Assembly (NCBI GenBank): GCA_014138725.1
Contig: JACJID010000010.1
Span: 248,001 to 312,000 of the forward strand
Length of the DNA: 64,000 nt
Direction of reading: 5' to 3'
Source: Kutzneria viridogrisea
Lineage (GTDB): Bacteria; Actinomycetota; Actinomycetes; Mycobacteriales; Pseudonocardiaceae
Under the pieces are notes generated by a model. That model ran no database searches and was not told the origin of the DNA. It saw only the letters and a list, made by a program, of their open reading frames with translations. A program made the position numbers and the translations under genes. Below, one piece after another: positions 26,323 through 35,472 of this stretch (its first letter is position 1; every line of letters begins with the position of its first letter).

Positions 26323-26994
26323 GTTCAGGCCGCCCTTCGCATGTACATGTAGGTGGGCCTGCTGCGCCCCTGGTGGCAGCACTCCACAACAGAGCACTTG
26401 TTCATCTCGCGTTCACACCGCCTTGGCCGCCACGAGCGATCAGGTGGTGAAGTGGCACCAGACAAGGGATCCGCAACGCGAAAGCACGGCGGTCGGGATC
26501 GAAAATCCGCGCGACTTCTCACTCCACAGTTCTCCAGTTGCCACCACCCGCCGACACCATCCGATCACGGGCGCGAGCCGGTGATTTCCACCCTACGCCG
26601 ACATGAGCGGCTCTGGCCAGGAGGCCATTCAACCGGCCCGCCCCGGAAGCCGGGCTTCACATTCACCGCCAGCAAGCCCCCCACCGGCCGTGAGGCGCGA
26701 AAACGCCACTGGCACAACAGTGACAACAATGCACTCGATGCCAGACGTGATGAAATCTCATGATCCAGTGGATGTCGTTCCGTGCCATCACGAGGGGAAA
26801 ACAGGACACCGGCCCCGCAAAAGCCCCTCGCCATCACGAATCCCAACGGAATCCCAACGCAGAACGAAGTTGGAGCTGTCTTTGTGTTGCCAGTGGCACG
26901 AAGACGCCAGCGGTACACGTTTCGACACCCCGTCGGCGGCGCAATGCTCCTGGAAGAGCTGGCAGGTACAACAGGTCAGCCCGGGGAGGAAAAC
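26323..26994. other. Divergent intergenic region with palindrome
   Basis: No gene seen. A 10-bp palindrome CATGTACATG at 26340-26349, 18 bp before the ATP-grasp fusion start, could be its operator. The stretch 26400-26780 is less GC-rich than coding DNA and probably holds the promoter of the LAL gene. Confidence 0.4.
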
Positions 26995-29310
26995 ATGGCG
27001 CCGTCACTAGCAACACCGTCAAGAGATCTCGCAACCGTCTTCGTCTCACGCCGCCGCGAACTCGAAGCAGCCAGGCAGGTGCTGCTCGACGGCCGACTGG
27101 TCACGATGACCGGACCCGCCGGGATCGGGAAGTCCCGGCTAGCCAGGAAACTGGCCAGCGACGTGCACCGTCTGTTACCCGACGGCGCGAAGTTGGTCGA
27201 ACTGTCCGCACTGACAGACGAGAGTCTACTCGTCCAAGCGATCGCGGCGAGCCTACGCGTCAGCGACCAGGCTGAGATGTCCACGATGGACAGCCTCATG
27301 GCACATGTTTCCGGCCAGCACGCGCTGCTCGTGCTGGACGGTTGCGACCACCTCCGTGAGTCCTGCGCGGTACTGGTGCGATCCCTGCTCAGTGCCGCGC
27401 CGCAACTGCGGGTGCTGGTGACCTGCGACTCGGCGCTGGAGGTGGACAACGAGTCGGTCTTCCCGGTGCTTCCGCTGTCCGCGCCGAGCCAGGACCGCAC
27501 CCAGTGGCTGGGTGGCACGCCGCACTACGGGGCCGTCGCACTGTTCGTGACGCGCCTGCGTGCCGTGTCACCGGGATTCCTGTTGAACGCCAACAACGCC
27601 ACCGTGGTGGGAATGATCTGCCGCCGAGTCGAGGCGGTGCCGCTGGGGATAGAGCTGTGTGCGGCGCAGACCGTGTCCCTCGCCCCCCAACGCACGCTCC
27701 GGCGGCTGGAGCACAGGCTCCAGGCATACATGGACATGCCGCACGGATCGGCCAGGACCAAGGCGGTCACCCGAGCGGTCATCGACTGGAGCCACAGCAT
27801 GTGCGCGCTGCGCGAACAGCGCCTGTGGATCGACCTGTCGGTGTTCGCGGGCAGTTGCGACCTCGCTGCCGCGGCCGCGGTCTGCACCGCGGACGCGACC
27901 TCCGTCGATGACGTCTTCGCCCTGTTGAACAGCCTGGTGAACCGCGGGGTCGTGCAACGCCACCGCAGCGGCCAGCGGTCCGCACAGATCCGCTACAAGC
28001 TGGTGGACGAACTGCGCAGGTGGGGCCGGGACAGGCTGCCGCCGAGTTCGGCACGCACCAGCCCGCAGTCCCGTCACCTCGAACACTACTCGGCACTGGC
28101 GGACAAGGCGGCCCTCGCGCTGGCCGGTCCCGAGGAGAACCAGTGGATCGAGACGCTGAGCCACGAGCGGGACAACCTGCGCGCGGCCCTCCAGTTCAGC
28201 GCGGACACCCCCCGGTTCGCCGCGGAGGGGCTCAGACTGGCCACGGCGCTGACCTCCTTCTGGCCGTTCACCGCGACACTGTCGGAGGGCATGCACTGGC
28301 TACGCAGGATGCTGGCGCACAACGCCGAGTTGAGCTCGGCACGGGGAAGCGCGCTCACGGCACTGGCCGAGCTGGCGATCAGCGTCGGATCGATGACCGA
28401 GGCCTCCCTGGCACTGTCCGAGGCCACGCAGCTGGGCAACCGGCTTGGCGACGTGTCCGTGCTGACCAGTGCGACACGAGTGCTCGCACTGGCGCGGGCC
28501 CGGGTGGGAGACCTGCCCGGAGCGATGGTGCTGGGCAGACGTGCGCTGCACGAACTCCGGGAAACGAGTTCGCCTTCGGACATGTGCAACACCCTGTTCC
28601 ACCTGTCAGCGCACTCAGCGCTGCTCCGCGACGCCGGCACGGAATCGCTCATGCGGGAGTACCTGGCCCTGACCACGGATCAGCAAGCCGTGCGGACCAA
28701 GGGATACGCGCTGTGGGTCGGCGCACTCGCCTCATGGCGCAACGAGGCCTTCGACCACGCGACCGCTCACGTGCGCGAGGCCTTGGCCCTGCTGCGCTCC
28801 TCCTCCGACCTGGTCGGCAGCGCCCTGTGCCTGAAGCTGATGTCGTGGATCGCGGCCTCCAGCGGTTCCCATGAGCGGGCGGCACACCTGTTCGGCGCGC
28901 TCCGCTCGGGACGGCTGCCGCAACGCGTACCGCACGCGGAATGGCTCTACTACCGCAGGTTCGACGAATGCGCCGAGCAGCGCGTGCTCGCCAGCCTCGG
29001 ACGGGACCGGCACCTGGCGGCCTGTCGCACGGGAGCCGAACAGGGCCCGTGGCAACAGATCAGGAACATTCTGGGAGATCCCTCGTTCGTCGCCGCGGCG
29101 ACGACCGAGCCCGACTCGTCCCGGCTCACTCCCCGCGAGCAGCAGGTCGCCTCCCTCATCGCGCACGGTCTGCGCAACAAGGAGATCGCCAGTAGGCTGA
29201 CCATCGCGCTGCGCACGGTGGAGAGCCACGTGCAGAGCATCTACACCAAACTCGGCGTCGCCTCCAGGACGCAGATCGCCTCGTGGATCACCGAGCGGGC
29301 GGTCAGCTGA
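26995..29310 (+). CDS. LAL-type LuxR-family regulator with ATPase domain
   Basis: A 771-residue regulator starting at ATG 26995, after GGGGAGGA. Domains: a COG3903-type NTPase (VTMTGPAGIGKSRLARKLA Walker A near residue 40, ALLVLDGCDHLRES Walker B), a winged helix region near 300, a TPR-like helical repeat from about 350 to 680, and a C-terminal LuxR helix-turn-helix (LTPREQQVASLIAHGLRNKEIASRL and RTVESHVQSIYTKLG). Such proteins activate secondary-metabolite or secretion genes. It is followed by the subtilase gene on the same strand, which is a plausible target. Confidence 0.88.
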   Translation: MAPSLATPSRDLATVFVSRRRELEAARQVLLDGRLVTMTGPAGIGKSRLARKLASDVHRLLPDGAKLVELSALTDESLLVQAIAASLRVSDQAEMSTMDSLMAHVSGQHALLVLDGCDHLRESCAVLVRSLLSAAPQLRVLVTCDSALEVDNESVFPVLPLSAPSQDRTQWLGGTPHYGAVALFVTRLRAVSPGFLLNANNATVVGMICRRVEAVPLGIELCAAQTVSLAPQRTLRRLEHRLQAYMDMPHGSARTKAVTRAVIDWSHSMCALREQRLWIDLSVFAGSCDLAAAAAVCTADATSVDDVFALLNSLVNRGVVQRHRSGQRSAQIRYKLVDELRRWGRDRLPPSSARTSPQSRHLEHYSALADKAALALAGPEENQWIETLSHERDNLRAALQFSADTPRFAAEGLRLATALTSFWPFTATLSEGMHWLRRMLAHNAELSSARGSALTALAELAISVGSMTEASLALSEATQLGNRLGDVSVLTSATRVLALARARVGDLPGAMVLGRRALHELRETSSPSDMCNTLFHLSAHSALLRDAGTESLMREYLALTTDQQAVRTKGYALWVGALASWRNEAFDHATAHVREALALLRSSSDLVGSALCLKLMSWIAASSGSHERAAHLFGALRSGRLPQRVPHAEWLYYRRFDECAEQRVLASLGRDRHLAACRTGAEQGPWQQIRNILGDPSFVAAATTEPDSSRLTPREQQVASLIAHGLRNKEIASRLTIALRTVESHVQSIYTKLGVASRTQIASWITERAVS

Positions 29311-29676
29311 GCCGTCCTGGAGTCCCGGCGTGCCGCCGTGCGGCGGTTGCGAGGTTGATTCGTCGCGTCTTCAACCACTCCAGCTCGCACAATCCCAGGT
29401 GAACGGGCTGGGCATGAGGGTGCAATGGCGTACCGGCACGCGGTTACCGAGCCGGGCTCGTCCTCGTGGCCGCGTGGCGTATTGCAGCCACTGACAGGTG
29501 CACGCCGCTGGTTACCGTTTCACCAAAGCGTGAACGAAGTCACGATCAGGGGGCCTCGCAGCTGGCCGCCACCTGAACAAAAGGAGAAACGCACTCGCAC
29601 TGGGTTCGACCACACCACCAGGACAGGTCAGCTCCGAGGCAACGCGGCAACGTTCTTCGGTCGCTTAGGAGAGATC
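29311..29676. other. Subtilase upstream region
   Basis: 366 bp without a convincing gene. AAAAGGAGAAAC at 29579-29590 resembles a ribosome site but no good start follows. It probably holds the subtilase promoter and a long leader. Inspection gave no clear -35/-10 pair. Confidence 0.35.
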
Positions 29677-32600
29677 ATGCTTACTGGACTGGTAATCCCT
29701 GTCGAAAGTGCGGGCCGCAAGCGGCGTACGGCCTTCACAGCCGCCGTCAGCCTGGTGATCGCATCCCTGCTGACGTTCTCCACCCAGCCTGCGGCTGCCC
29801 TGCCAGGGCAGCCGCAGCGCCTCGGTCCGACACCACCCACGAGCACGGCGACGTCCCAGCCGGGCGACGGATCCTCGTACCGGGTCACCCTGCTGACCGG
29901 CGATGTCGTCACCTACCGCACCGCGGCGGGACAGACGTCGACGACCGTGGATGCCACCACGCGCAGTGGGCCGCCACCGGTGTTCGCGACGAGTTCCACC
30001 CCGGAGGGCTACTACGTGGTCCCCTCTGACGCGCAGCCCTACATCGCGGCGGGCAAGGTCGACCGCGAGCTGTTCAACGTGCGAGCACTCATCGCGCAGG
30101 GGCTGACCGACGACGCGAGCCCCACGATGCCAGTGCTGGTCAGGTACGGCGACGCTCCTCAGGCACCGACCCTGGAGCGCCGGGCGCGCGCCCTGCCCTC
30201 GACCACGCGCGAACGAACGTTGCCAGCAGCCGAATCGATCGCCGTCAGCGTGCAGCGGACCGAGGCACAGGGGTTCTGGCGGTCACTGACCGGGACCCAG
30301 CAACCGGGCGCCGGCCAGCCGGTGCTGACCGAGAGCGCCAGCAAGGTCTCCCTGGACCGCCGGTTCAAGGCGAGCTCGATCGCGAGTTCGACGGGCACCC
30401 AGCAGATCGGCGCCCCGACGGCCTGGGCGGCGGGGTTGACGGGCACCGGCGTGAAGATCGCGGTGCTGGACACCGGTATCGACACGACACACCCCGACCT
30501 GGCGGGGCGGGTCGGTGAATCCGCCAACTTCACCGGTGACCCCGACGCGGTGGACCACTTCGGCCACGGCACGCACGTAGCCTCCATCATCGCCGGCTCG
30601 GGTGCGGCCTCCGGCACGACCTACCGGGGTGTCGCCGGCGGGGCACAACTGCTCAACGGCAAGGTGCTGGACAACTCCGGGTACGGCTCGGAGTCCGCGG
30701 TGATGGCCGGCATGGAATGGGCCGTGCGGCAGGGCGCGCGCGTGGTGAACATGAGCCTTGGCGCGACCACCACCGACGGCAACGACCCGATCAGCCAGCT
30801 CGTGGACACCCTCAGCGCCCGCAGCGGAGCGCTGTTCGTCGCGGCGGCGGGCAACGACGGTGCCGCGGTGCACGTGGAGGCCCCAGCCGCGGCGAGTGCC
30901 GCGCTGGCGGTCGGCGCGGTGGACTCGACCGACCGGCCGGCGCCCTTCACCAGCTCCGGTCCGAGGCTGGGGGATGCCGGGGCCAAGCCGGAAATCGTCG
31001 CGCCCGGGGTGGACATCATCGCGGCACGGGCCGCGGGTACCTCCATGGGTGACCCCGTCGACACCAACTACACCAAGCTGTCGGGCACGTCCATGGCGAC
31101 GCCCTTCGTCGCGGGGGCGGCCGCACTGATCGCCCAGCAGCACCCCGACTGGCAGGGCCCGCAGATCAAGTCCCTGCTCGTCTCCAGCGCCAAGGACGTC
31201 GGCGCTCCCTGGTACACGCAGGGCAGCGGTCGCGTCGACCTGACGAGCGCACTACGCAGCAAGGTTGTCGCCACGGCAGCGGTGTCCCTGGGCAGGCAGT
31301 CCCCCTCCGGGAGCCCGAAGACTCAGGCGCAGCAGGTCAGCTACACCAACCTGACCGGCGAACCGTTATCCCTCAAGGTGACGATCGGGCTCACCGACTG
31401 GTCGGGGCGGCCCGCACCGGCTGGAACGGTGGCCGTCTCCACGGAGATCCTCACCGTGCCCGCCAACGGGTCGGCCTCGGTCACCCTCACGGCGAACCCG
31501 GTCAAGGCGGCGTCAGGTCCCTACGGCGGCACGCTCTCCGCGGCAATGCCGAACGGCGACCCCATGTCGAGGACCGTGGTCGGCCTCTACGTCGAACCGG
31601 CCACCTACCCCGTCAAGGTCACGCTCACCGACTCGCTCGGCGCGCCGGCCACACCGGCGACCGGGCAGGTCTCGCTGGTCGACGAGGGTTACGACTGGAG
31701 CAACCCCAAGGCCAACGACCCGTTCCGCAGCCCGATGATCGCCGTCTCGCTGACGGATGGCTCGGGCACGGTGCAGATGCCCAAGGGCACGTACTCGGTG
31801 CTGACCTCCGTGATGGAGCAGGGGATCTCAGCACGACGGGTCGACCTGTTCGCCACGGCGGGAACCGTCGTCGACCGGCCGTCCACCATCGCGCTGGACG
31901 CCAGGTCGACCGTCGCGATGGAGGTGAACACCCAGCATCCCAGCGATCTCCGCGAGCGCTACGTCTCGGTGCTGCGCACGCTGCCCGGCCAGACCCTGCC
32001 GCTGGGCAACGGATTCCTGTCCCCGCCCGGCTGGAAGGTGTACGTCAGCCCGGCCAGGGCCGCCGCGAAGGGCCTGATCTCCACCCAGGACAGGTTGACG
32101 CTGAGCGAGCCGGTGATCGGGTTCAGCACCCCGGGCCTGCACCCGATCTACGACCCGTTCGCCGCCCCGAAGCTGGCGAACGCCAAGCAGCTCCCGCTGG
32201 TCGCGGTGGGCTCGGGCCAGCAGGCGGACTTCGCCGCCACCGACGTGCGGGGCAAGGTCGCGGTGGTGGGCCTGCCGGTGCCGGACAAGTCCCCCTCCTC
32301 GGCCTCCGCGGTCTGGCAGGCGGCACAGCAGGTCGCCGCGCTGGCCGCGCAGAACGGCGCGGCGGCCGTGCTGAGCTACGTGGACATGCCGGACGCCGTG
32401 CCCCTCGTCGGGCTCACCTCGGCGCCGCTGCCCCAACTGTCGCTCAACGGCGAGGAGGGCCGCCGGCTCACCTCGCTGGTGCGCACCTCGCGAGGATCCA
32501 TCTCGTTGCAGGCCAAGGCGAGTCCCACCTACATGGACAACCTGTTCCTCCAGGACCGCAACGGCATCCCGGGCAGCCACGTGAGCCAGGTCGACCGGAA

Positions 32601-33687
32601 CAGGCTCGCCGAGATCAAGACCGCCTACCACGGTGATCGCCCTGATCTGATCCTGAAGAAGCAATGGTTCGCCTTCCCCATCGACGTGCCCTCCAGCATG
32701 GCGCTCGCCGGCACCCTGGTCCAGGGTCCAAGTGCCCTGACCGAGTACGTCGGACCGGTGGACGCGAACACGTACTGGAAGCGCGGGGTCACCGAGTTCG
32801 CCCCCGATGCCGCCGGTGCCCCCGACAGGATGACGGGGGTCAGCCAGATCTCCGACGACGTCTACGACCGCGCCGGACCGAAGCCCGTCGAGGACTGGTT
32901 CGAGGCACCGGTGCGCACGGGAGCCGCGGAGACCTCGGCGCAGCGCGCGCCCAACTCCACCAAGCTGTGCTCGCTGTGCCTGAGCGACACCGGGACGTTC
33001 GCACCCGCCCTGCAGTTGATGGACTCGACCCGCGGGCACTCCGTGGACCCCTGGCAGAGCGGGCAGTACCCCACCACCGTGCGGATGTTCCGCGACGGCA
33101 AGCAGATCCCAGCGACCTCCGCGTGGCCGTTGCCGGTGCCGATGTTCACCCTGCCCGACACCAACTCGGTCTACCGCCTGGAGTCAGAGGACGTGATCCC
33201 GGCCAAGCCCGTGTTCGGCTGGCCGAGCGCCGCCGTGCAGCGGACGGCGACCAAGATGACCAGCTCGTGGACGTTCCGGCCGATTGTCCCCAGTGGACCG
33301 CTGCCCAGCGGCTACCGGTGCCTGGACGGCTGGAACCGGTGCGCCTACCAACCGTTGCTCCAGGTGCACTACGACCTCGGCCTGGACCTGAACAACCGTG
33401 CTCCGGCCGGACGCGACCACTCCTTCGAGATCACCACCAGGTACCACGAAGCGGTCGCGACCCGGGCCCAGATCACGGCCTTGCAGGTCTGGTACTCCAC
33501 CGATGACGGCGCCAAGTGGCAGCCGGCCACGGTCAGCGCGGGGCATGCGGGCAGTTACCAGGTCCGGGTGCACAACCCCGCTGCCTCCTCGGGAACGGGG
33601 TTCGTGTCGCTGCGCGTCGAGGCGGCGACCGCGGACGGCGGCCGCCTGATCCAGACGGTGCAGCGGGCCTACGGCCTCACCGGCTGA
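29677..33687 (+). CDS. Large secreted subtilisin-like protease (S8) with PA-type insert
   Basis: 1,336 residues from ATG 29677 (AGGAGA just upstream). A signal sequence lies within residues 15-45 (TAFTAAVSLVIASLLTFS before AAALPG). A propeptide (about 60-240) precedes the catalytic domain: Asp265 in KIAVLDTGID, His297 in GHGTHVASI, Asn in AAAGNDG and Ser472 in SGTSMATPFVAGAA. Beyond 540 come beta-rich Fn3-like modules and a protease-associated-type segment (about 850-950, AAQNGAAAVLSYVDMPDAVP). The large size and accessory domains resemble actinomycete S8 enzymes acting outside the cell. Its convergent neighbour is an SSI-type subtilisin inhibitor, suggesting paired control. Confidence 0.92.
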   Translation: MLTGLVIPVESAGRKRRTAFTAAVSLVIASLLTFSTQPAAALPGQPQRLGPTPPTSTATSQPGDGSSYRVTLLTGDVVTYRTAAGQTSTTVDATTRSGPPPVFATSSTPEGYYVVPSDAQPYIAAGKVDRELFNVRALIAQGLTDDASPTMPVLVRYGDAPQAPTLERRARALPSTTRERTLPAAESIAVSVQRTEAQGFWRSLTGTQQPGAGQPVLTESASKVSLDRRFKASSIASSTGTQQIGAPTAWAAGLTGTGVKIAVLDTGIDTTHPDLAGRVGESANFTGDPDAVDHFGHGTHVASIIAGSGAASGTTYRGVAGGAQLLNGKVLDNSGYGSESAVMAGMEWAVRQGARVVNMSLGATTTDGNDPISQLVDTLSARSGALFVAAAGNDGAAVHVEAPAAASAALAVGAVDSTDRPAPFTSSGPRLGDAGAKPEIVAPGVDIIAARAAGTSMGDPVDTNYTKLSGTSMATPFVAGAAALIAQQHPDWQGPQIKSLLVSSAKDVGAPWYTQGSGRVDLTSALRSKVVATAAVSLGRQSPSGSPKTQAQQVSYTNLTGEPLSLKVTIGLTDWSGRPAPAGTVAVSTEILTVPANGSASVTLTANPVKAASGPYGGTLSAAMPNGDPMSRTVVGLYVEPATYPVKVTLTDSLGAPATPATGQVSLVDEGYDWSNPKANDPFRSPMIAVSLTDGSGTVQMPKGTYSVLTSVMEQGISARRVDLFATAGTVVDRPSTIALDARSTVAMEVNTQHPSDLRERYVSVLRTLPGQTLPLGNGFLSPPGWKVYVSPARAAAKGLISTQDRLTLSEPVIGFSTPGLHPIYDPFAAPKLANAKQLPLVAVGSGQQADFAATDVRGKVAVVGLPVPDKSPSSASAVWQAAQQVAALAAQNGAAAVLSYVDMPDAVPLVGLTSAPLPQLSLNGEEGRRLTSLVRTSRGSISLQAKASPTYMDNLFLQDRNGIPGSHVSQVDRNRLAEIKTAYHGDRPDLILKKQWFAFPIDVPSSMALAGTLVQGPSALTEYVGPVDANTYWKRGVTEFAPDAAGAPDRMTGVSQISDDVYDRAGPKPVEDWFEAPVRTGAAETSAQRAPNSTKLCSLCLSDTGTFAPALQLMDSTRGHSVDPWQSGQYPTTVRMFRDGKQIPATSAWPLPVPMFTLPDTNSVYRLESEDVIPAKPVFGWPSAAVQRTATKMTSSWTFRPIVPSGPLPSGYRCLDGWNRCAYQPLLQVHYDLGLDLNNRAPAGRDHSFEITTRYHEAVATRAQITALQVWYSTDDGAKWQPATVSAGHAGSYQVRVHNPAASSGTGFVSLRVEAATADGGRLIQTVQRAYGLTG

Positions 33688-33693
33688 CGGGGC

Positions 33694-33723
33694 GAGGTGG
33701 GCGGGGACTCTCCCGCCCACCTC
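33694..33723. terminator. Bidirectional hairpin between subtilase and inhibitor
   Basis: Perfect 12-bp arms GAGGTGGGCGGG and CCCGCCCACCTC around a six-base loop, placed between convergent stops at 33687 and 33727. Confidence 0.85.
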
Positions 33724-33726
33724 CGC

Positions 33727-34152
33727 TCAGAACTCGAACACCGGTCCGGTGGCCAGCAGCAGCCTGCAACGGTTGGGGTAGACTTTGCTGTAGGCCACCG
33801 GACTTCCCTTCCAGTACCCGTCGGCCTGCACGGTGATCGGCAGGTACACCTCGAGCCCCGCGGCACAGGTACCGGTCCGCCCTGGCAGGTTGTCCAGGGC
33901 CCCCGCGGCGGCTTCCAGATCGCGGCACGCGAGCGCCCGGTTCGGGTGATCTCCTCCCACCGGCTCGCAGAAGAGATCTCGTCCCTCGCTCTTGGCGGTG
34001 CTTCCCGCGCCGACCGTCACGGTCAGCCGCAGGTCCACCCCGTGCACGTGGGCCATCCCTCCAGTCAGGCCGCGAGCGGTGCCCGCACCGGCCACCAGGG
34101 TGGCGAACGCCGCGTACACGGCGAGGAAGTGGATCACACCAGAACGCACCAT
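33727..34152 (-). CDS. SSI-family (I16) secreted protease inhibitor
   Basis: A 141-residue precursor with a signal peptide (VIHFLAVYAAFATLVAGAG). The mature part matches the Streptomyces subtilisin inhibitor: LRLTVTVGAG, a first Cys pair (LFCEPVGGDHPNRALACRDL), then a second Cys in GRTGTCAAG paired with YPNRCRLLL, and the ending GPVFEF where SSI ends SVFAF. Four Cys in the right order make the two SSI disulfides. The reactive loop after the third Cys reads CAAGLEVYLP, about three residues longer than in SSI (CPMVYDP); by hand alignment the P1 residue would be Glu instead of Met or Lys. SSIs block extracellular subtilases; this one faces a subtilase gene tail to tail. Confidence 0.85.
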   Translation of the reverse strand: MVRSGVIHFLAVYAAFATLVAGAGTARGLTGGMAHVHGVDLRLTVTVGAGSTAKSEGRDLFCEPVGGDHPNRALACRDLEAAAGALDNLPGRTGTCAAGLEVYLPITVQADGYWKGSPVAYSKVYPNRCRLLLATGPVFEF

Positions 34153-34512
34153 GCCACTGCTCCGATTCCATCGTGACTCGCCGGTTCCTCCGGCACAGCC
34201 TGGGCGCCGCGGGAGCCGCGCTGCCCGGGCGCCACCGCGCGACTACGGAGAAGGATTAGCACAGCGGATCACCAGTAGCTATTGCCCCACAACAAGAGTC
34301 AACCGTTCGCCCGCACGAGGGCTGAGCCGACAAGAGCAACGGGCATGTGGTAGGGAGCGGCGGGAAGGCACAGCCCGCTACACCGATTCAGCGATGTTGG
34401 CTCAACCGCCGGCGCACGCAGCGCTACACACTGACCTGAGATCGATTCAGCACGGCCTCGCGCCGCGTGCGGTGCTGGCCCGCCAAGTTCCGAGCTGACA
34501 ACGTCGGCTGCT
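34153..34512. other. Divergent promoter region, SSI / sigma factor
   Basis: 360 bp between divergent starts with no credible gene. The part 34240-34300 is relatively AT-rich and is the likely promoter zone; no specific sites were recognised. Confidence 0.35.
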
Positions 34513-35157
34513 GTGAACAGCAAGCTGATCCCGGCTTCCGAACTCGACGAGACGGGACACCCCCCGAGCAGTCGAAGGTCACCGAACGCAGGAGCACCAA
34601 CGCCGTCCAGGCCCCTCAACGACCGGACAGCGGAGGGCCCGCACGCGGAGACCGCCCGGCGCAGCACGTACTGGCGGGAGTGTGTCCTCGCACGCCCCCT
34701 GCTGTTGCGCATCGCGCGTCGGCGGTGCCGCACGTCGGCTGATGCCGAGGACATCGTGCACGAGGCGTTCGTCCGCGGTGCCGAGTTCCGCGACCTCGAT
34801 CTCGGGCGCTTGCGCCAGTTCCTGTCCAAGCTCGTCGTTCACCTGTGCGTGGACGAAGCGCGCAGGCAGTCGGTGGAGCGCAGGGTCACCCAGCACCGCG
34901 GACTGCTGCCCGGCGCCCTGGTGGATCCCGCCGAACTGGCGTGTGACCGGGCCGAGGCGAGGTGGCTGGCCTCCCGGATCGCCACCCTGCCCAACGGCGA
35001 CCGGCAACTGGTCCTGATGCTCACCGAAGGTCTGTCCAATCGGGACATCGCGGCGCAGCTGCGCACCACCACGCAGTGCACGCACTCCTCCCTCTATCGG
35101 ATCAGGCTGCGCGTGCTCGGGGTCCGCCGCGGGCAGATCCGCCGCAGGGCCCGCTGA
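34513..35157 (+). CDS. RNA polymerase sigma-70-family (ECF-like) factor
   Basis: A 214-residue protein starting at GTG 34513. After a ~55-residue disordered N-terminus come region 2 (LLRIARRRCRTSADAEDIVHE, AFVRGAEF) and region 4 (LPNGDRQLVLMLTEGLSNRD, IAAQLRTTTQCTHSSLYRIR), the latter a helix-turn-helix for the -35 element. There is no adjacent anti-sigma gene. It lies between the inhibitor gene and the lanthipeptide genes and ends at a strong hairpin. The region 2.4 residues are too divergent to predict a promoter class. Confidence 0.82.
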   Translation: MNSKLIPASELDETGHPPSSRRSPNAGAPTPSRPLNDRTAEGPHAETARRSTYWRECVLARPLLLRIARRRCRTSADAEDIVHEAFVRGAEFRDLDLGRLRQFLSKLVVHLCVDEARRQSVERRVTQHRGLLPGALVDPAELACDRAEARWLASRIATLPNGDRQLVLMLTEGLSNRDIAAQLRTTTQCTHSSLYRIRLRVLGVRRGQIRRRAR

Positions 35158-35168
35158 CCAGAGACCGG

Positions 35169-35206
35169 TGTGGGAGCGGTGCAGCGCGCGCTGCACCGCT
35201 CCCACA
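35169..35206. terminator. Long perfect hairpin terminator
   Basis: A 36-base self-complementary stretch (35170-35205) with arms beginning GTGGGAGCGGTGCAGC. It follows the sigma gene and faces the lanthipeptide precursor transcript, so it can stop both. A minor hairpin CCACCG-TCG-CGGTGG lies at 35233-35247. Confidence 0.85.
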
Positions 35207-35307
35207 TGATCGGCTCTCTCGTGCCCACCGAACCACCGTCGCGGTGGTCACCGTGACCCGGGCGGCGAGATCACCGTTGACCGCATCAGCTCACAGGGCC
35301 GTGAAGG

Positions 35308-35406
35308 TCAGACCTTGATGGTCAACCAGACCCAGATGTCCCCGTGGTCGTCACCGCAGGCGGGCGCTGACGTGGTGAGACCCTGCAGGCTAAGCACGTG
35401 GTCCAT
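35308..35406 (-). CDS. Class III lanthipeptide precursor peptide
   Basis: A 32-residue peptide starting at ATG 35406 after GAGGAGAGAG; an in-frame ATG at 35433 would add nine residues. It begins MDHVLSLQGL, the amphipathic LxLQ leader recognised by LanKC enzymes. The following part has Thr-Thr-Ser-Ala-Pro-Ala-Cys and ends GDIWVWLTIKV. There is a single Cys and three nearby hydroxy residues, so at most one lanthionine or labionin ring (Ser three residues before Cys) can form; a further Thr is near the end. It lies 66 bp downstream of the LanKC gene on the same strand. Position and leader make the assignment strong; ring pattern is inferred. Confidence 0.8.
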   Translation of the reverse strand: MDHVLSLQGLTTSAPACGDDHGDIWVWLTIKV

Positions 35407-35472
35407 GAACTCTCTCTCCTCGTAGTGGTTCATAGTGGTTGGTGGAACATCCGCCGGCACCTGAGGCCGGGG

